Shown here piece after piece: positions 7,510 to 16,041 of a DNA stretch of 32,418 bases. How positions within the stretch are numbered: position 1 is the first letter of the stretch; every line of letters begins with the position of its first letter. Position numbers and translations under genes: made by a program. Origin of the DNA: Pseudomonadota bacterium (GTDB lineage: Bacteria; Pseudomonadota; Gammaproteobacteria; Burkholderiales; Thiobacillaceae); contig JAUYET010000116.1 in NCBI GenBank assembly GCA_030691265.1, forward strand, positions 1 through 32,418, given 5' to 3'. Below the pieces are notes generated by a model that had not been told where the DNA came from, searched no databases, and saw nothing but the letters and a program-made list of their open reading frames with translations.

Positions 7510-8354
7510 CGCGGCGGCCCTTCCGGCGGAGACTCGCCCGGAAACAGACGATGCAGCCGATAACTCCAGAGATACTGTTCCGGCAGGCGACGCACAGACG
7601 CCTCCAGAGCACGGTTGACGATGCGCATGGCGGCCCCGGTTTCCGCCGGCAGCTCCGGCAACGGCTCGATGATCAGACGATAACCGCGCCCCCAGGCCAG
7701 GCGTTCGCAGCAAAACAATAAAGGCTGCGCCTGGCGCGCGCCGGCGAGACGATAAAGCAGTGTCGGCATATAGGCCCAACGCCCGAACAGCGGCGCCCAG
7801 GCGCCCTCCCCTTTGTTGGCTTTCTGATCCGGCAACACCCAGGCCGCCTCATTGCGTTTGAGCGCGGTCAGCAAGGCGCGCACGCCGCCGAGATTGGGCT
7901 CAACCATATGCGCCTGGCCCCGATTGCGCCCCGATTGCATCATCGTATGCACCCATACCTGGCGCGGGCGGCTGTACAGCGCGGTAATCGGCATACGCGC
8001 GGCAAGATAAAGCCCGGCCAGCTCCAGGCAGCCCAGATGCGGCCCCAGCACGATCAAGCCCTTGCCCGCCTGGCGCGCCGCCTCGACATGCTCCCAACCA
8101 CGCACCTCGCGCACCCAGCCGGTCACCTCTTCGAGCGGGCGCAACCAGATCGGCGCAAGTTCCGTCATCCCCTTGCCCCATGCAATCGACGTCCTGATCA
8201 GCAATCCAGGCGAATACAACCCGGCATGACGCAGGTTGTCCGCGATCACCCGGCGATGGCGCGGGCGCAGCAAACCGAGCACCCCCAGCGTCGCGCCGAG
8301 AAAATGCACCAGCGGCAGCGGCAAGCGGGCGAGTAACTGGAAAAATAAAAGCAA
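7506..8354 (-). CDS. LpxL-like lysophospholipid/lipid A acyltransferase, second copy
   Basis: A 282-residue paralogue of the next gene, with the N-terminal hydrophobic anchor, RVIADNLRHA (35-44), an intact HX4E motif (H106-LGCL-E111) and the conserved block LPDQKANKGEGAWAPLFG (174-191), ending LPEQYLWSYRLHRLFPGE. It probably transfers a fatty acyl group to lipid A or a related lipid at the inner membrane. No ATG is available in frame after the upstream stop; translation must start at TTG 8352-8354 or at a CTG a few codons earlier, and no good Shine-Dalgarno is seen, so the start is uncertain. First gene of the minus-strand run, divergent from metK. Confidence 0.87.
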   Translation of the reverse strand: MLLFFQLLARLPLPLVHFLGATLGVLGLLRPRHRRVIADNLRHAGLYSPGLLIRTSIAWGKGMTELAPIWLRPLEEVTGWVREVRGWEHVEAARQAGKGLIVLGPHLGCLELAGLYLAARMPITALYSRPRQVWVHTMMQSGRNRGQAHMVEPNLGGVRALLTALKRNEAAWVLPDQKANKGEGAWAPLFGRWAYMPTLLYRLAGARQAQPLLFCCERLAWGRGYRLIIEPLPELPAETGAAMRIVNRALEASVRRLPEQYLWSYRLHRLFPGESPPEGPPR

Positions 8355-8455
8355 GGTGGGTTTGACCAGTGCATGAACGAACTCATAGAATTATCCAGCC
8401 GCCGCGTTAATCCAGACAACTTGCGGGCGGGATATAAATACGGCTAAAGCGTCCT

Positions 8456-8522
8456 GCTCCTGTCCCCGGAGTCGGTCATACCCAACCACATGCCGAACCT
8501 AACCGGGGAATCACACAGGAGC
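8456..8522 (+). promoter_or_regulatory. metK leader hairpin sequestering the ribosome binding site
   Basis: The metK leader can fold into a long stem. The outer 8 bp pair GCTCCTGT (8456-8463) with ACAGGAGC (8515-8522). The next 6 bp pair CCCCGG (8464-8469) with CCGGGG (8503-8508), leaving a one-sided 6-base bulge AATCAC. An inner 4 bp pair TCGG (8472-8475) with CCGA (8493-8496). The Shine-Dalgarno AGGAG lies inside the outer 3' strand, 6 bases before the ATG, so folding would block initiation. It fits the logic of SAM-responsive leaders on metK, but I do not recognise it as SAM-I, -II, -III, SAM/SAH or SAH class. Regulation is inferred from the fold alone. Confidence 0.5.
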
Positions 8523-8527
8523 TTCAC

Positions 8528-9721
<1,194 letters not shown>

Positions 9722-9727
9722 TCATGG

Positions 9728-9756
9728 TGGCCGCAGCACGCTTTACCCTGCGGCCA
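9728..9756 (+). terminator. hairpin after metK
   Basis: A perfect 9-bp stem, TGGCCGCAG (9728-9736) with CTGCGGCCA (9748-9756), begins 7 bases after the metK stop. No T-run follows, so it is at best a weak or Rho-assisted terminator, or an mRNA-stabilising hairpin. Confidence 0.45.
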
Positions 9757-9791
9757 GCGAGTACTCGTAGCGCAACGTATTGGAGGCCACC

Positions 9792-10265
9792 ATGCAATGG
9801 TCAGAAGTTCTATCCGACAAGTCTTTAAGAGACCTGCCGTACAAAATCGAACTCGACAAATGGGGGAACGTGATCATGAGTCCGGCAAGCAATCGGCATG
9901 GACGGTTGCAAGGCGTGCTATTTGCCTTGATGGAAAAATTGCCGCAAGGCCGCAGCCTGATCGAATGCTCCATCACCACCGACGAGGGCGTGAAAGTCGC
10001 CGATGTCGCCTGGTGTTCGGACACCTTCTTCGACCGCTTCGGCTACGAAACGCCCTACCCGCGCGCGCCGGAAATTTGCGTCGAAGTGCGCGCTCCGTCC
10101 AATTCCGAGGAAGAGCTCAACTTCAAAACCCGCCTCTATCTGGAAGCCGGCGCAAAGGAAGTCTGGATCGTTCTGGAAACCGGCGAAGCGCGCTTCTTCG
10201 GCGCCGAGGGCGAGCGGGTGCAGTCCGAATATGGCCTGGACCCCAGGCCGCTGCTAAATCACTGA
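9792..10265 (+). CDS. Uma2-type PD-(D/E)xK family protein, first of a pair
   Basis: A 158-residue protein of the Uma2 (DUF820) group, which has the restriction-endonuclease fold. The core is visible as VKVADVAW with D71, ICVEVRAPS with E98, then FKTRLYLEAGAKEVWIV with K112. The biological role of Uma2 proteins is unsettled; they are often encoded in multiple copies and linked loosely to mobile DNA or defence. The ATG at 9792 follows GGAGG at 9782-9786, so the frame before it is not used. It is 10 bases upstream of a second Uma2 gene. No catalytic claim is made beyond the fold. Confidence 0.8.
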   Translation: MQWSEVLSDKSLRDLPYKIELDKWGNVIMSPASNRHGRLQGVLFALMEKLPQGRSLIECSITTDEGVKVADVAWCSDTFFDRFGYETPYPRAPEICVEVRAPSNSEEELNFKTRLYLEAGAKEVWIVLETGEARFFGAEGERVQSEYGLDPRPLLNH

Positions 10266-10275
10266 GCGGCTCGCC

Positions 10276-10866
10276 TTGCAACTCGCCAAACAACACTGCC
10301 TGAGCGAAGCGGAATATCTGGCCTTCGAGGAAGCCAGCCCGACCCGCCACGAGTTTGTGGCGGGTGAGTTGTTCGCACTGGATGGGGTTAGCCAGCGGCA
10401 CAACCGCATCGCCGGCAACCTCGCCATCGCGTTGATGACCGTCTTTCGCGACAAACCCTGCCAAGTCTTCATGAGCGATGTGAAACTCCATGTCGCCCAA
10501 GGCAGCGCCTATTACTACCCGGATGTAATGGCGACCTGCACCGAGCAAGCCATTGCCGCTAACGAATCCCAGCTCGCCAGCGAGCCGGTGTTGGTGGTGG
10601 AAGTGCTTTCGCCCTCCACCGAAACCATCGACCGGCGCGAAAAACTGCACGCCTACCGCCGCCTGCCCTCGCTGCAGGAATACGCCCTGATCAGCCAGGA
10701 CATGCAACAGGTCGAAATCTATCGTCGTCAGGGCGAAGGTGGCGATATCGGCGCCTGGCTGTTCATCACCTATGAACCGGGGGACAACGTTGAATTCGCC
10801 AGCATCGGGCTGAGCCTGCCGATTGCCGAGTTGTACGCGGGGACGGATGTGGCCCGAATGCCATGA
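10276..10866 (+). CDS. Uma2-type PD-(D/E)xK family protein, second of a pair
   Basis: A 196-residue Uma2 family protein with the canonical layout: LSEAEYLAFEEASPTRHEFVAGE at the N-terminus, YYPDVMATC with D83, LVVEVLSPSTETIDRREKL with E109 and K123, and LPSLQEYALIS. It differs clearly from the Uma2 gene just upstream, so the pair is not a recent duplication. The best start is TTG at 10276, 10 bases after the preceding stop; no strong ribosome binding site is seen, so translational coupling is likely. It converges on the vsr gene with 100 bases between them. Fold is secure, role unknown. Confidence 0.85.
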   Translation: MQLAKQHCLSEAEYLAFEEASPTRHEFVAGELFALDGVSQRHNRIAGNLAIALMTVFRDKPCQVFMSDVKLHVAQGSAYYYPDVMATCTEQAIAANESQLASEPVLVVEVLSPSTETIDRREKLHAYRRLPSLQEYALISQDMQQVEIYRRQGEGGDIGAWLFITYEPGDNVEFASIGLSLPIAELYAGTDVARMP

Positions 10867-10966
10867 CCCTCGCTATCGCAAGCGACCAAGGTGCACGTGA
10901 CTCTGTAGAAAAATTCCGCGCAACCGGGATGCGTTTGGGCAATGGCAAGGCTGTCCCGCACTGTTT

Positions 10967-11458
10967 TCACTGGCCTGCTCGCCTTACGACAGACAGCTTG
11001 AATCGCTTTTCCCGCTCAGAGCGAATTCGCTCCACACATTCAACGAGATTTGTCTTGATCTCATGCTCCCATAAACGCACCACTGACCATCCCATAGTGG
11101 CGAGAGCCGCATCCACCTCCAAGTCCCTGACTTGATTACGCGTGATCTTAGCGGCCCAGAATGCCTCTCTAGTCTTGGGGTGAGAACCATGCAGAGGGCA
11201 GCCATGCCAGAAGCAGCCATCAACGAAGACGGCAATTTTGGCGCCTGGAAAAACCAGGTCCGGGCTTCCGGGAAGGTGAGGTTTCGAGCCAAGTCGGTAG
11301 CGTAGACCAGCAGTCCAAAGCGCCTGCCGCAAGAGAAGTTCAGGTGCAGTCCCCCGATGGCGAACTCGTCCCATCAAAAGGCTGCGGGCAGGTGTGGGAG
11401 GTTGGTCGTTACAGCTTGTCGAGTACGGCAGCGATACGACCAACTTTATTTTTGACAT
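10967..11458 (-). CDS. vsr: Vsr-like very short patch repair endonuclease
   Basis: Vsr nicks beside T:G mismatches left by deamination of 5-methylcytosine. The 163-residue product has the family core: TAPELLLRQALWTAGLRYR, PGSPDLVFPGAKIAVFVDGCFWHGC with the catalytic Asp and His/Cys zinc ligands, then WAAKITRNQVRD and GWSVVRLWEHEI. As written it starts at ATG 11458, overlapping the end of the ATPase gene by 50 bases and giving an N-terminal extension of about 25 residues before the usual ARSLLMGRVR. An internal start nearer that segment is possible. It is the last gene of the methylase-ATPase-vsr operon, which suggests either repair at sites modified by this methylase or a restriction role for the nuclease. 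Confidence 0.88.
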   Translation of the reverse strand: MSKIKLVVSLPYSTSCNDQPPTPARSLLMGRVRHRGTAPELLLRQALWTAGLRYRLGSKPHLPGSPDLVFPGAKIAVFVDGCFWHGCPLHGSHPKTREAFWAAKITRNQVRDLEVDAALATMGWSVVRLWEHEIKTNLVECVERIRSEREKRFKLSVVRRAGQ

Positions 11459-13433
11459 CGAGATAGCTCTGATAGGCCATCTTGGCGTTACCGATCAGAC
11501 CCGTGTAGGTCAGGAATTTCAAGTTGAATACTTCAAAAGAACGCGCCAATTTTTCGTTGATATCCGGTGCGCGATCTACAAGGAAAAAAACATCAATGAT
11601 CGGAGATTTCCCTTGCATCCCATTGAAATCTGGATGCTCGCGGTAAAACTGTTCCATTGCATCGACATATCTGCGCCCTTGTTCTTCAAGTTTTTTCGCC
11701 GCGACATAAAGCCCAGGTTTTTTCAGCTCGATGATTACGTGCCTCCCCGCAGTGGTTCTGTAGGCGATATCGAGCCGAGCACCTTCTTCTTCATCTGGGC
11801 AGGCACGCTTGAGTTCATCTGTCAGTGTCACCTCCCACTGTTCACTACCAGTTACCCGATCCCAAGATGGATCAAGCAACCAAAGGTGATCGAACAGATA
11901 TTTCTGGGCCACTCTCTCCTGTTTTTTCGCATCGACAATTTCTTCTTCGAATTTCCGGATGACTTCGAGCCTGGAACGGACGATGTCCAAGTAGTAGCTC
12001 TCTTCGAGATCATCCAGTGCAGTGAAAATGGCTTGAAACTCCGGGCTAAGCACATCGGTAATGTTTTCCAGCGCATCCAACTGGTGGCGAGCGCGCAATT
12101 TCTCGAAGCCGACCACGGCGCTCTTGTATAAGAGACGTTTCGCCTGGCGATCATTTTCATCGTTGTTGCTCAAATTGAGCTTGCTGATAGACGTCATCAG
12201 GCGGTCTGCCGCTCTTCGATCATGCTTGTCGGCAAAGCTGGCAATCCAGGTTTCGATATCGGGATTTTTCTCGGGGGCATTGCTGTAGCCCAGCGCATTC
12301 CGCCATTCGTCCCAGCGATCCCGGATATGGGTCAACGTTGTTCGAAGGTGCCGCCGCAATGCCTGGAATTCCTCGTCGTCATGCTTGATCGCTTCTCGGC
12401 TCGCTGTCGCACGATCGATCCCGTCCTGATCCAGGAAGTCGGCATGTACCTCACCGACTAGATAGCTATTGAAAAGGCGGGCGTCGCCCAGCTCAGACAG
12501 GATGTCTTCCTGGAACAGTCGCCCATTGGCGAATACCGAAATCCGGTTCAGGCTCTCGTCACCCTTACCAAGCTTGGCGGGCAAATCCACGGTGGCGATG
12601 ACGCCCCTCACAGTCAGTCCTGGTGGGGCACCCAAGATCAGAGCGTTGATTGCTTCGATGCAGGTTTTTTCCTCGCCGGTGGTTTCGTCAGTGAATTTGG
12701 CCAAATTGGGTGCCAATGCCAGTACATCGTCCCGTGCGGCATCGTCGAAATGCCACAGAAACTGGAAGTCGCCGTAGAACCCAGCATCCCTGCGTGTCAC
12801 CGGGCTTCCATTGAGCATGACTTTGAATGTATTGCCGAACACTCCAAAGCGGCGAGCTAGACGAGGGCGCAGGAAATCCGCTGTCCTATTGATCCTGGTG
12901 TTGAGTTTTCGTAGGGAAATACGTGTTCCGTGTGTTGCGCTGAAGTCGGCGGGGACATCAATCTCCTCGACGGGGTAGTCGAGGGGGATATCTGCAGCAT
13001 CATTGGCCCGGTTGGCCTGGTCACGTAGTTTCAGGACATCTATGCGGAACGCAACAACATCGGAATTCTCAGCGCGTGTCACGATATCGATCTGATCCGC
13101 CAAGGAGAACATGGCCAGTTTGCCTATTCCCTTGCGGCCCATGACCCTACGTTCGCCACTGCGGCTACGGTCTCCATTGGCTTCGCGTGTACGGCGGCTG
13201 TAGCCCACTTTGAGGAATTTCCCCGAGACATCATCGAACGTCATGCCGTGGCCGTTGTCTTCGACGAGGATGAGATCGTCCTCCGGTCGGACTTCGATCT
13301 TGACCTCACTGGCATCGGCATCCCATGCGTTCGAAATGATCTCGGTCACCACCGCAGGGGTCGAGCTATAGAGCCCAATACCCAAGTGATTGAGCACATT
13401 CAGTTCGATATGAAACTTGAGTTCCCTGGTCAT
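11409..13433 (-). CDS. MutL/MORC-like GHKL ATPase with C-terminal PD-(D/E)xK-like nuclease
   Basis: A 674-residue protein. The N-terminal GHKL ATPase (about 1-190) shows the N-box TEIISNAWDADAS with E31 and N35, G1 EDNGHGM with D59, and G2 GRKGIGKLAMFS (99-110). An S5-like middle region follows (about 190-340, ISVFANGRLFQ), then a long helical segment (about 350-510). The C-terminal domain (about 515-674) has ARLDIAY with D555 and VIIELKKPG with E569 and K571, the spacing of a PD-(D/E)xK nuclease. GHKL-S5 ATPases related to MutL and eukaryotic MORC proteins are known in predicted restriction systems beside cytosine methylases and Vsr. Here it lies 3 bases after the methylase gene, with TAGGA as its ribosome binding site. 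Nuclease assignment is from motifs only. Confidence 0.82.
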   Translation of the reverse strand: MTRELKFHIELNVLNHLGIGLYSSTPAVVTEIISNAWDADASEVKIEVRPEDDLILVEDNGHGMTFDDVSGKFLKVGYSRRTREANGDRSRSGERRVMGRKGIGKLAMFSLADQIDIVTRAENSDVVAFRIDVLKLRDQANRANDAADIPLDYPVEEIDVPADFSATHGTRISLRKLNTRINRTADFLRPRLARRFGVFGNTFKVMLNGSPVTRRDAGFYGDFQFLWHFDDAARDDVLALAPNLAKFTDETTGEEKTCIEAINALILGAPPGLTVRGVIATVDLPAKLGKGDESLNRISVFANGRLFQEDILSELGDARLFNSYLVGEVHADFLDQDGIDRATASREAIKHDDEEFQALRRHLRTTLTHIRDRWDEWRNALGYSNAPEKNPDIETWIASFADKHDRRAADRLMTSISKLNLSNNDENDRQAKRLLYKSAVVGFEKLRARHQLDALENITDVLSPEFQAIFTALDDLEESYYLDIVRSRLEVIRKFEEEIVDAKKQERVAQKYLFDHLWLLDPSWDRVTGSEQWEVTLTDELKRACPDEEEGARLDIAYRTTAGRHVIIELKKPGLYVAAKKLEEQGRRYVDAMEQFYREHPDFNGMQGKSPIIDVFFLVDRAPDINEKLARSFEVFNLKFLTYTGLIGNAKMAYQSYLDVKNKVGRIAAVLDKL

Positions 13434-13436
13434 TTT

Positions 13437-14471
13437 TTATCCTATTGATACGTTCACATGATCCATGAATATTTTGCCTACCAATTCGCCTAATCGTGGC
13501 GGAACCGCGTTCCCGATCATTCTTCCCACTGACGCGAAGTGTGCAATCTCACCGGGTGGCACAAATCTGTAGTCGTCCGGGAACGACTGGATGATGGCCG
13601 CTTCCCTTAGCGTGATGCCACGGTCCTGTTCTGGATGGCCGAAACGGCCCGTACCGAAGTTGTAGCACTGGGTCGTCATCGTCGGGGCAGGTTGGTCCCA
13701 ACTCATGCGCGCGTACACGCTCTTGAAAGAGGCGCCGGTTGACGCGAGGTGGCAAGGTGCGCGGAGTTCCTCGGGCCAATCTTCCCAGGTTCCACCTGGC
13801 CTCGATGCTCTGATGCGGCGGAGATTCACCAGGTTGAGGTTCCGTGCTTTATGCAAAGGATCGGTAGCGTCAGCTTGACCCGCCGCGAGCTTCGGCAAAT
13901 GTCCGATGGCTTCCCGGACGGTTCGCACAGGCCCGGATGGCGGTGGAATTCGCACAGGCCCGAGACGAGAGGCGACGAGCACGAAGCGTCTGCGCTCTTG
14001 AGGAATCCCATAATCGGCACAGCGAGCCCGCCTCGAGCTGACGTGGTACCCCAATGTTTCCAAGGTTTCGACGAAGCTGCGGTAGGGCGCATGGTTGGTG
14101 ACTCTGGGCACGTTTTCCATGGTCACCAGTTCCGGCTTTAGTTCGCGCACGAGTCGGGCAAATTCTTCCAGCAACCCCCACTTCGTCTCGTCTTTTTTTT
14201 CGCAGACGTTGGCCAGCGTAGAAAACGGTTGGCAAGGCGCACACCCCGCCAGCAAACAAATCGCACCGGGCGAATACCAACTCGCCAAATCGGCACCGCT
14301 CAGTTCTGACACGCTTTGGGTTACAAAAGTAGCGCCGTTGTTGGATTCATATGGGTATTTACAGGCAGGATCAATGTCGTAGCCGGCGCGGACCTGCACG
14401 CCTGCGGACCGTAACCCGCACGTCAGGCCTCCAACCCCACAGAACAAATCCACTGCCTCGATAGCTGGCAT
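13437..14471 (-). CDS. dcm: DNA (cytosine-5) methyltransferase
   Basis: A C5-cytosine DNA methylase of 344 residues. Motif I is VDLFCGVGGL (7-17), motif IV GCAPCQPFS with catalytic C80, motif VI MENVP (118-122), motif VIII QERRRF (158-163), and motif X GNAVPP (320-325). The target-recognition region spans about 175-290; the recognised sequence cannot be read from it. The frame is open another 32 codons upstream, but the start at 14471 (MPAIEAVDLF) puts motif I at the usual distance. An AT-rich TATATAGAATG just upstream of it looks like promoter, not coding sequence. First gene of a tight operon with the GHKL ATPase-nuclease and vsr. Base composition is visibly lower in GC than metK or cheA. 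Confidence 0.93.
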   Translation of the reverse strand: MPAIEAVDLFCGVGGLTCGLRSAGVQVRAGYDIDPACKYPYESNNGATFVTQSVSELSGADLASWYSPGAICLLAGCAPCQPFSTLANVCEKKDETKWGLLEEFARLVRELKPELVTMENVPRVTNHAPYRSFVETLETLGYHVSSRRARCADYGIPQERRRFVLVASRLGPVRIPPPSGPVRTVREAIGHLPKLAAGQADATDPLHKARNLNLVNLRRIRASRPGGTWEDWPEELRAPCHLASTGASFKSVYARMSWDQPAPTMTTQCYNFGTGRFGHPEQDRGITLREAAIIQSFPDDYRFVPPGEIAHFASVGRMIGNAVPPRLGELVGKIFMDHVNVSIG

Positions 14472-14678
14472 TGCGCACCCCGTTTTAGGTGTGCGCATTC
14501 TATATAAACAAGTAAGTCGCCTCTCGTTTATCCACTGCAAGGGCCGCCTTGGACGGCAAACCGCCACCCGATGGGGTCAAGCCTGGATGTCTCTTCCAGG
14601 TCGAAACCAGCCATTCACTTCAGGTTAAAACCCACTAGCGCCTTCGATCTTTCGCTGGATGGTAAATGGCCAAAAAGC

Positions 14679-14706
14679 AAAACGGCCCGCTTTCGCGGGC
14701 CGTTTT
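14679..14706 (-). terminator. intrinsic terminator of metY
   Basis: A perfect 12-bp stem (14679-14690 with 14695-14706) closes a TTTC tetraloop. On the minus strand it is followed by GCTTTTTGG after a T4 within the stem, a good intrinsic terminator 17 bases after the metY stop. On the plus strand TTTTGTTTTG follows, so it also works in the other direction. The rest of the 14472-14722 gap holds only the likely methylase promoter; I see no gene there. Confidence 0.88.
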
Positions 14707-14722
14707 GTTTTGTGACACCAAT

Positions 14723-15997
14723 TTACTTCGCCGCGTTCAACGCCTGATCGATATCCGCCATCAGGTCGTCAATATGCTCGATGCCGATCGACAGCCGGAC
14801 CAGGTCTTCCGACACGCCGGCCTTGGCCAGTTCGTCCGGTGAGAGTTGGCGGTGCGTCGTGGTGGCGGGGTGACAAGCCAGCGATTTGGCGTCGCCGATA
14901 TTGACCAGACGAACGATCAGATTCAGCGCGTCGATGAATTTCGCGCCGGCTTCGCGGCCGCCCTTGATGCCGAAGGAGACGATGCCGGAGGCCTTGCCGC
15001 CCATGTATTTGTCGGCCAGCGGTTTGAACAGCGAATCGGGCAGGCCGGCGTATTGCACCCAGGACACCTGCGGATGCGCACGCAGCTTTTCGGCGATGTG
15101 CTGGGCGTTTTCGCAGATGCGGTCCATGCGCAGAGGCAGGGTTTCGATGCCTTGCAGGATCAGGAAGCTGTTGAACGGCGAGATCGCCGCGCCCATGTTG
15201 CGCAGCGGCACGACGCGGGCGCGGCCGATGTAGGCGGCGGCGCCGAGCGCTTCGGTGTAGACGACGCCGTGGTAGGAGGCATCCGGTTCGTTCAGGCAGG
15301 CGAAGCGCTGCTTGTGTTCGGCCCAGGGGAATTTGCCGGAATCGACGATCATGCCGCCGATGCTGTTGCCGTGGCCGCCCAGGTACTTGGTCAGCGCATG
15401 CACGACGATGTCGGCGCCGTGTTCGAACGGCCGGCACAGATAAGGTGTCGGCACGGTGTTGTCGACGATCAGCGGGATGCCGTGCGCGTGCGCCAGTTCG
15501 GCCAGCTTCTCGAAGTCGGTGACATTGCCGAGCGGATTGCCGACCGACTCGCAGTAGAGGGCCTTGGTGCGCGCGTCGATCAGCTTCTCGAAGCTGTCCG
15601 GCTCGCGGTAATCGGCGAAGCGGACTTCGATGCCGTAGCGCGGCAGCGTGTGGGCGAACAGGTTGTAGGTGCCGCCGTACAGCGTGGAGCTGGTGACGAT
15701 GTTATCGCCGGCTTCGGCGATGGTCATGATCGCGTAGGTGATCGCCGCCATGCCCGAGGCCAGCGCCAGCCCCCCGATGCCACCCTCCATTTCGGCGACC
15801 CGCTTTTCCAGCACATCGGTGGTCGGATTCATGATGCGGGTGTAGATGTTGCCGGCGACTTTCAGGTCGAACAGGTCGGCGCCGTGCTGGGTCGAATCGA
15901 AGGCGTAGGACGTGGTCTGGTAGATCGGAACGGCGACCGCTTTGGTGGTCGGTTCCGGGCTGTAGCCGCCGTGGACGGCGATGGTTTCGATCTTCAT
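14723..15997 (-). CDS. metY: O-acetylhomoserine sulfhydrylase (aminocarboxypropyltransferase)
   Basis: MetY is a PLP enzyme that makes homocysteine from O-acetylhomoserine and sulfide, the direct sulfhydrylation route to methionine. The 424-residue protein has the Cys/Met-metabolism fold: TRIMNPTTDVLEKRVAEMEGG, the YGGTYNLF phosphate-binding region, IVDNTVPTPYLCRP, and the PLP lysine K204 in HALTKYLGGHGNSIGG. The length (about 425) and the LxKYLGGHG context favour MetY over MetB or MetZ. Start at 15997 follows AAAGGAGG by 6 bases; the frame upstream is not used. It lies 44 bases after the AddB-like gene and ends at a strong terminator. Confidence 0.94.
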   Translation of the reverse strand: MKIETIAVHGGYSPEPTTKAVAVPIYQTTSYAFDSTQHGADLFDLKVAGNIYTRIMNPTTDVLEKRVAEMEGGIGGLALASGMAAITYAIMTIAEAGDNIVTSSTLYGGTYNLFAHTLPRYGIEVRFADYREPDSFEKLIDARTKALYCESVGNPLGNVTDFEKLAELAHAHGIPLIVDNTVPTPYLCRPFEHGADIVVHALTKYLGGHGNSIGGMIVDSGKFPWAEHKQRFACLNEPDASYHGVVYTEALGAAAYIGRARVVPLRNMGAAISPFNSFLILQGIETLPLRMDRICENAQHIAEKLRAHPQVSWVQYAGLPDSLFKPLADKYMGGKASGIVSFGIKGGREAGAKFIDALNLIVRLVNIGDAKSLACHPATTTHRQLSPDELAKAGVSEDLVRLSIGIEHIDDLMADIDQALNAAK

Positions 15998-16041
15998 GTT
16001 GCCTCCTTTTATTGAGGTACCGCGAGCGGGATTATGCCGAC

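Noticed and set aside
8355-8450. SahR operator before metK
   Set aside because: GATATAAATAC resembles a half site, but no inverted partner at proper spacing is present.
9728-9756. Strong intrinsic terminator of metK
   Set aside because: The stem is perfect but no T-run follows, so it is listed only as a hairpin of uncertain effect.
10863-11135. Small plus-strand frame over the Uma2-vsr junction
   Set aside because: It is antisense to the conserved end of vsr and has no recognisable features.
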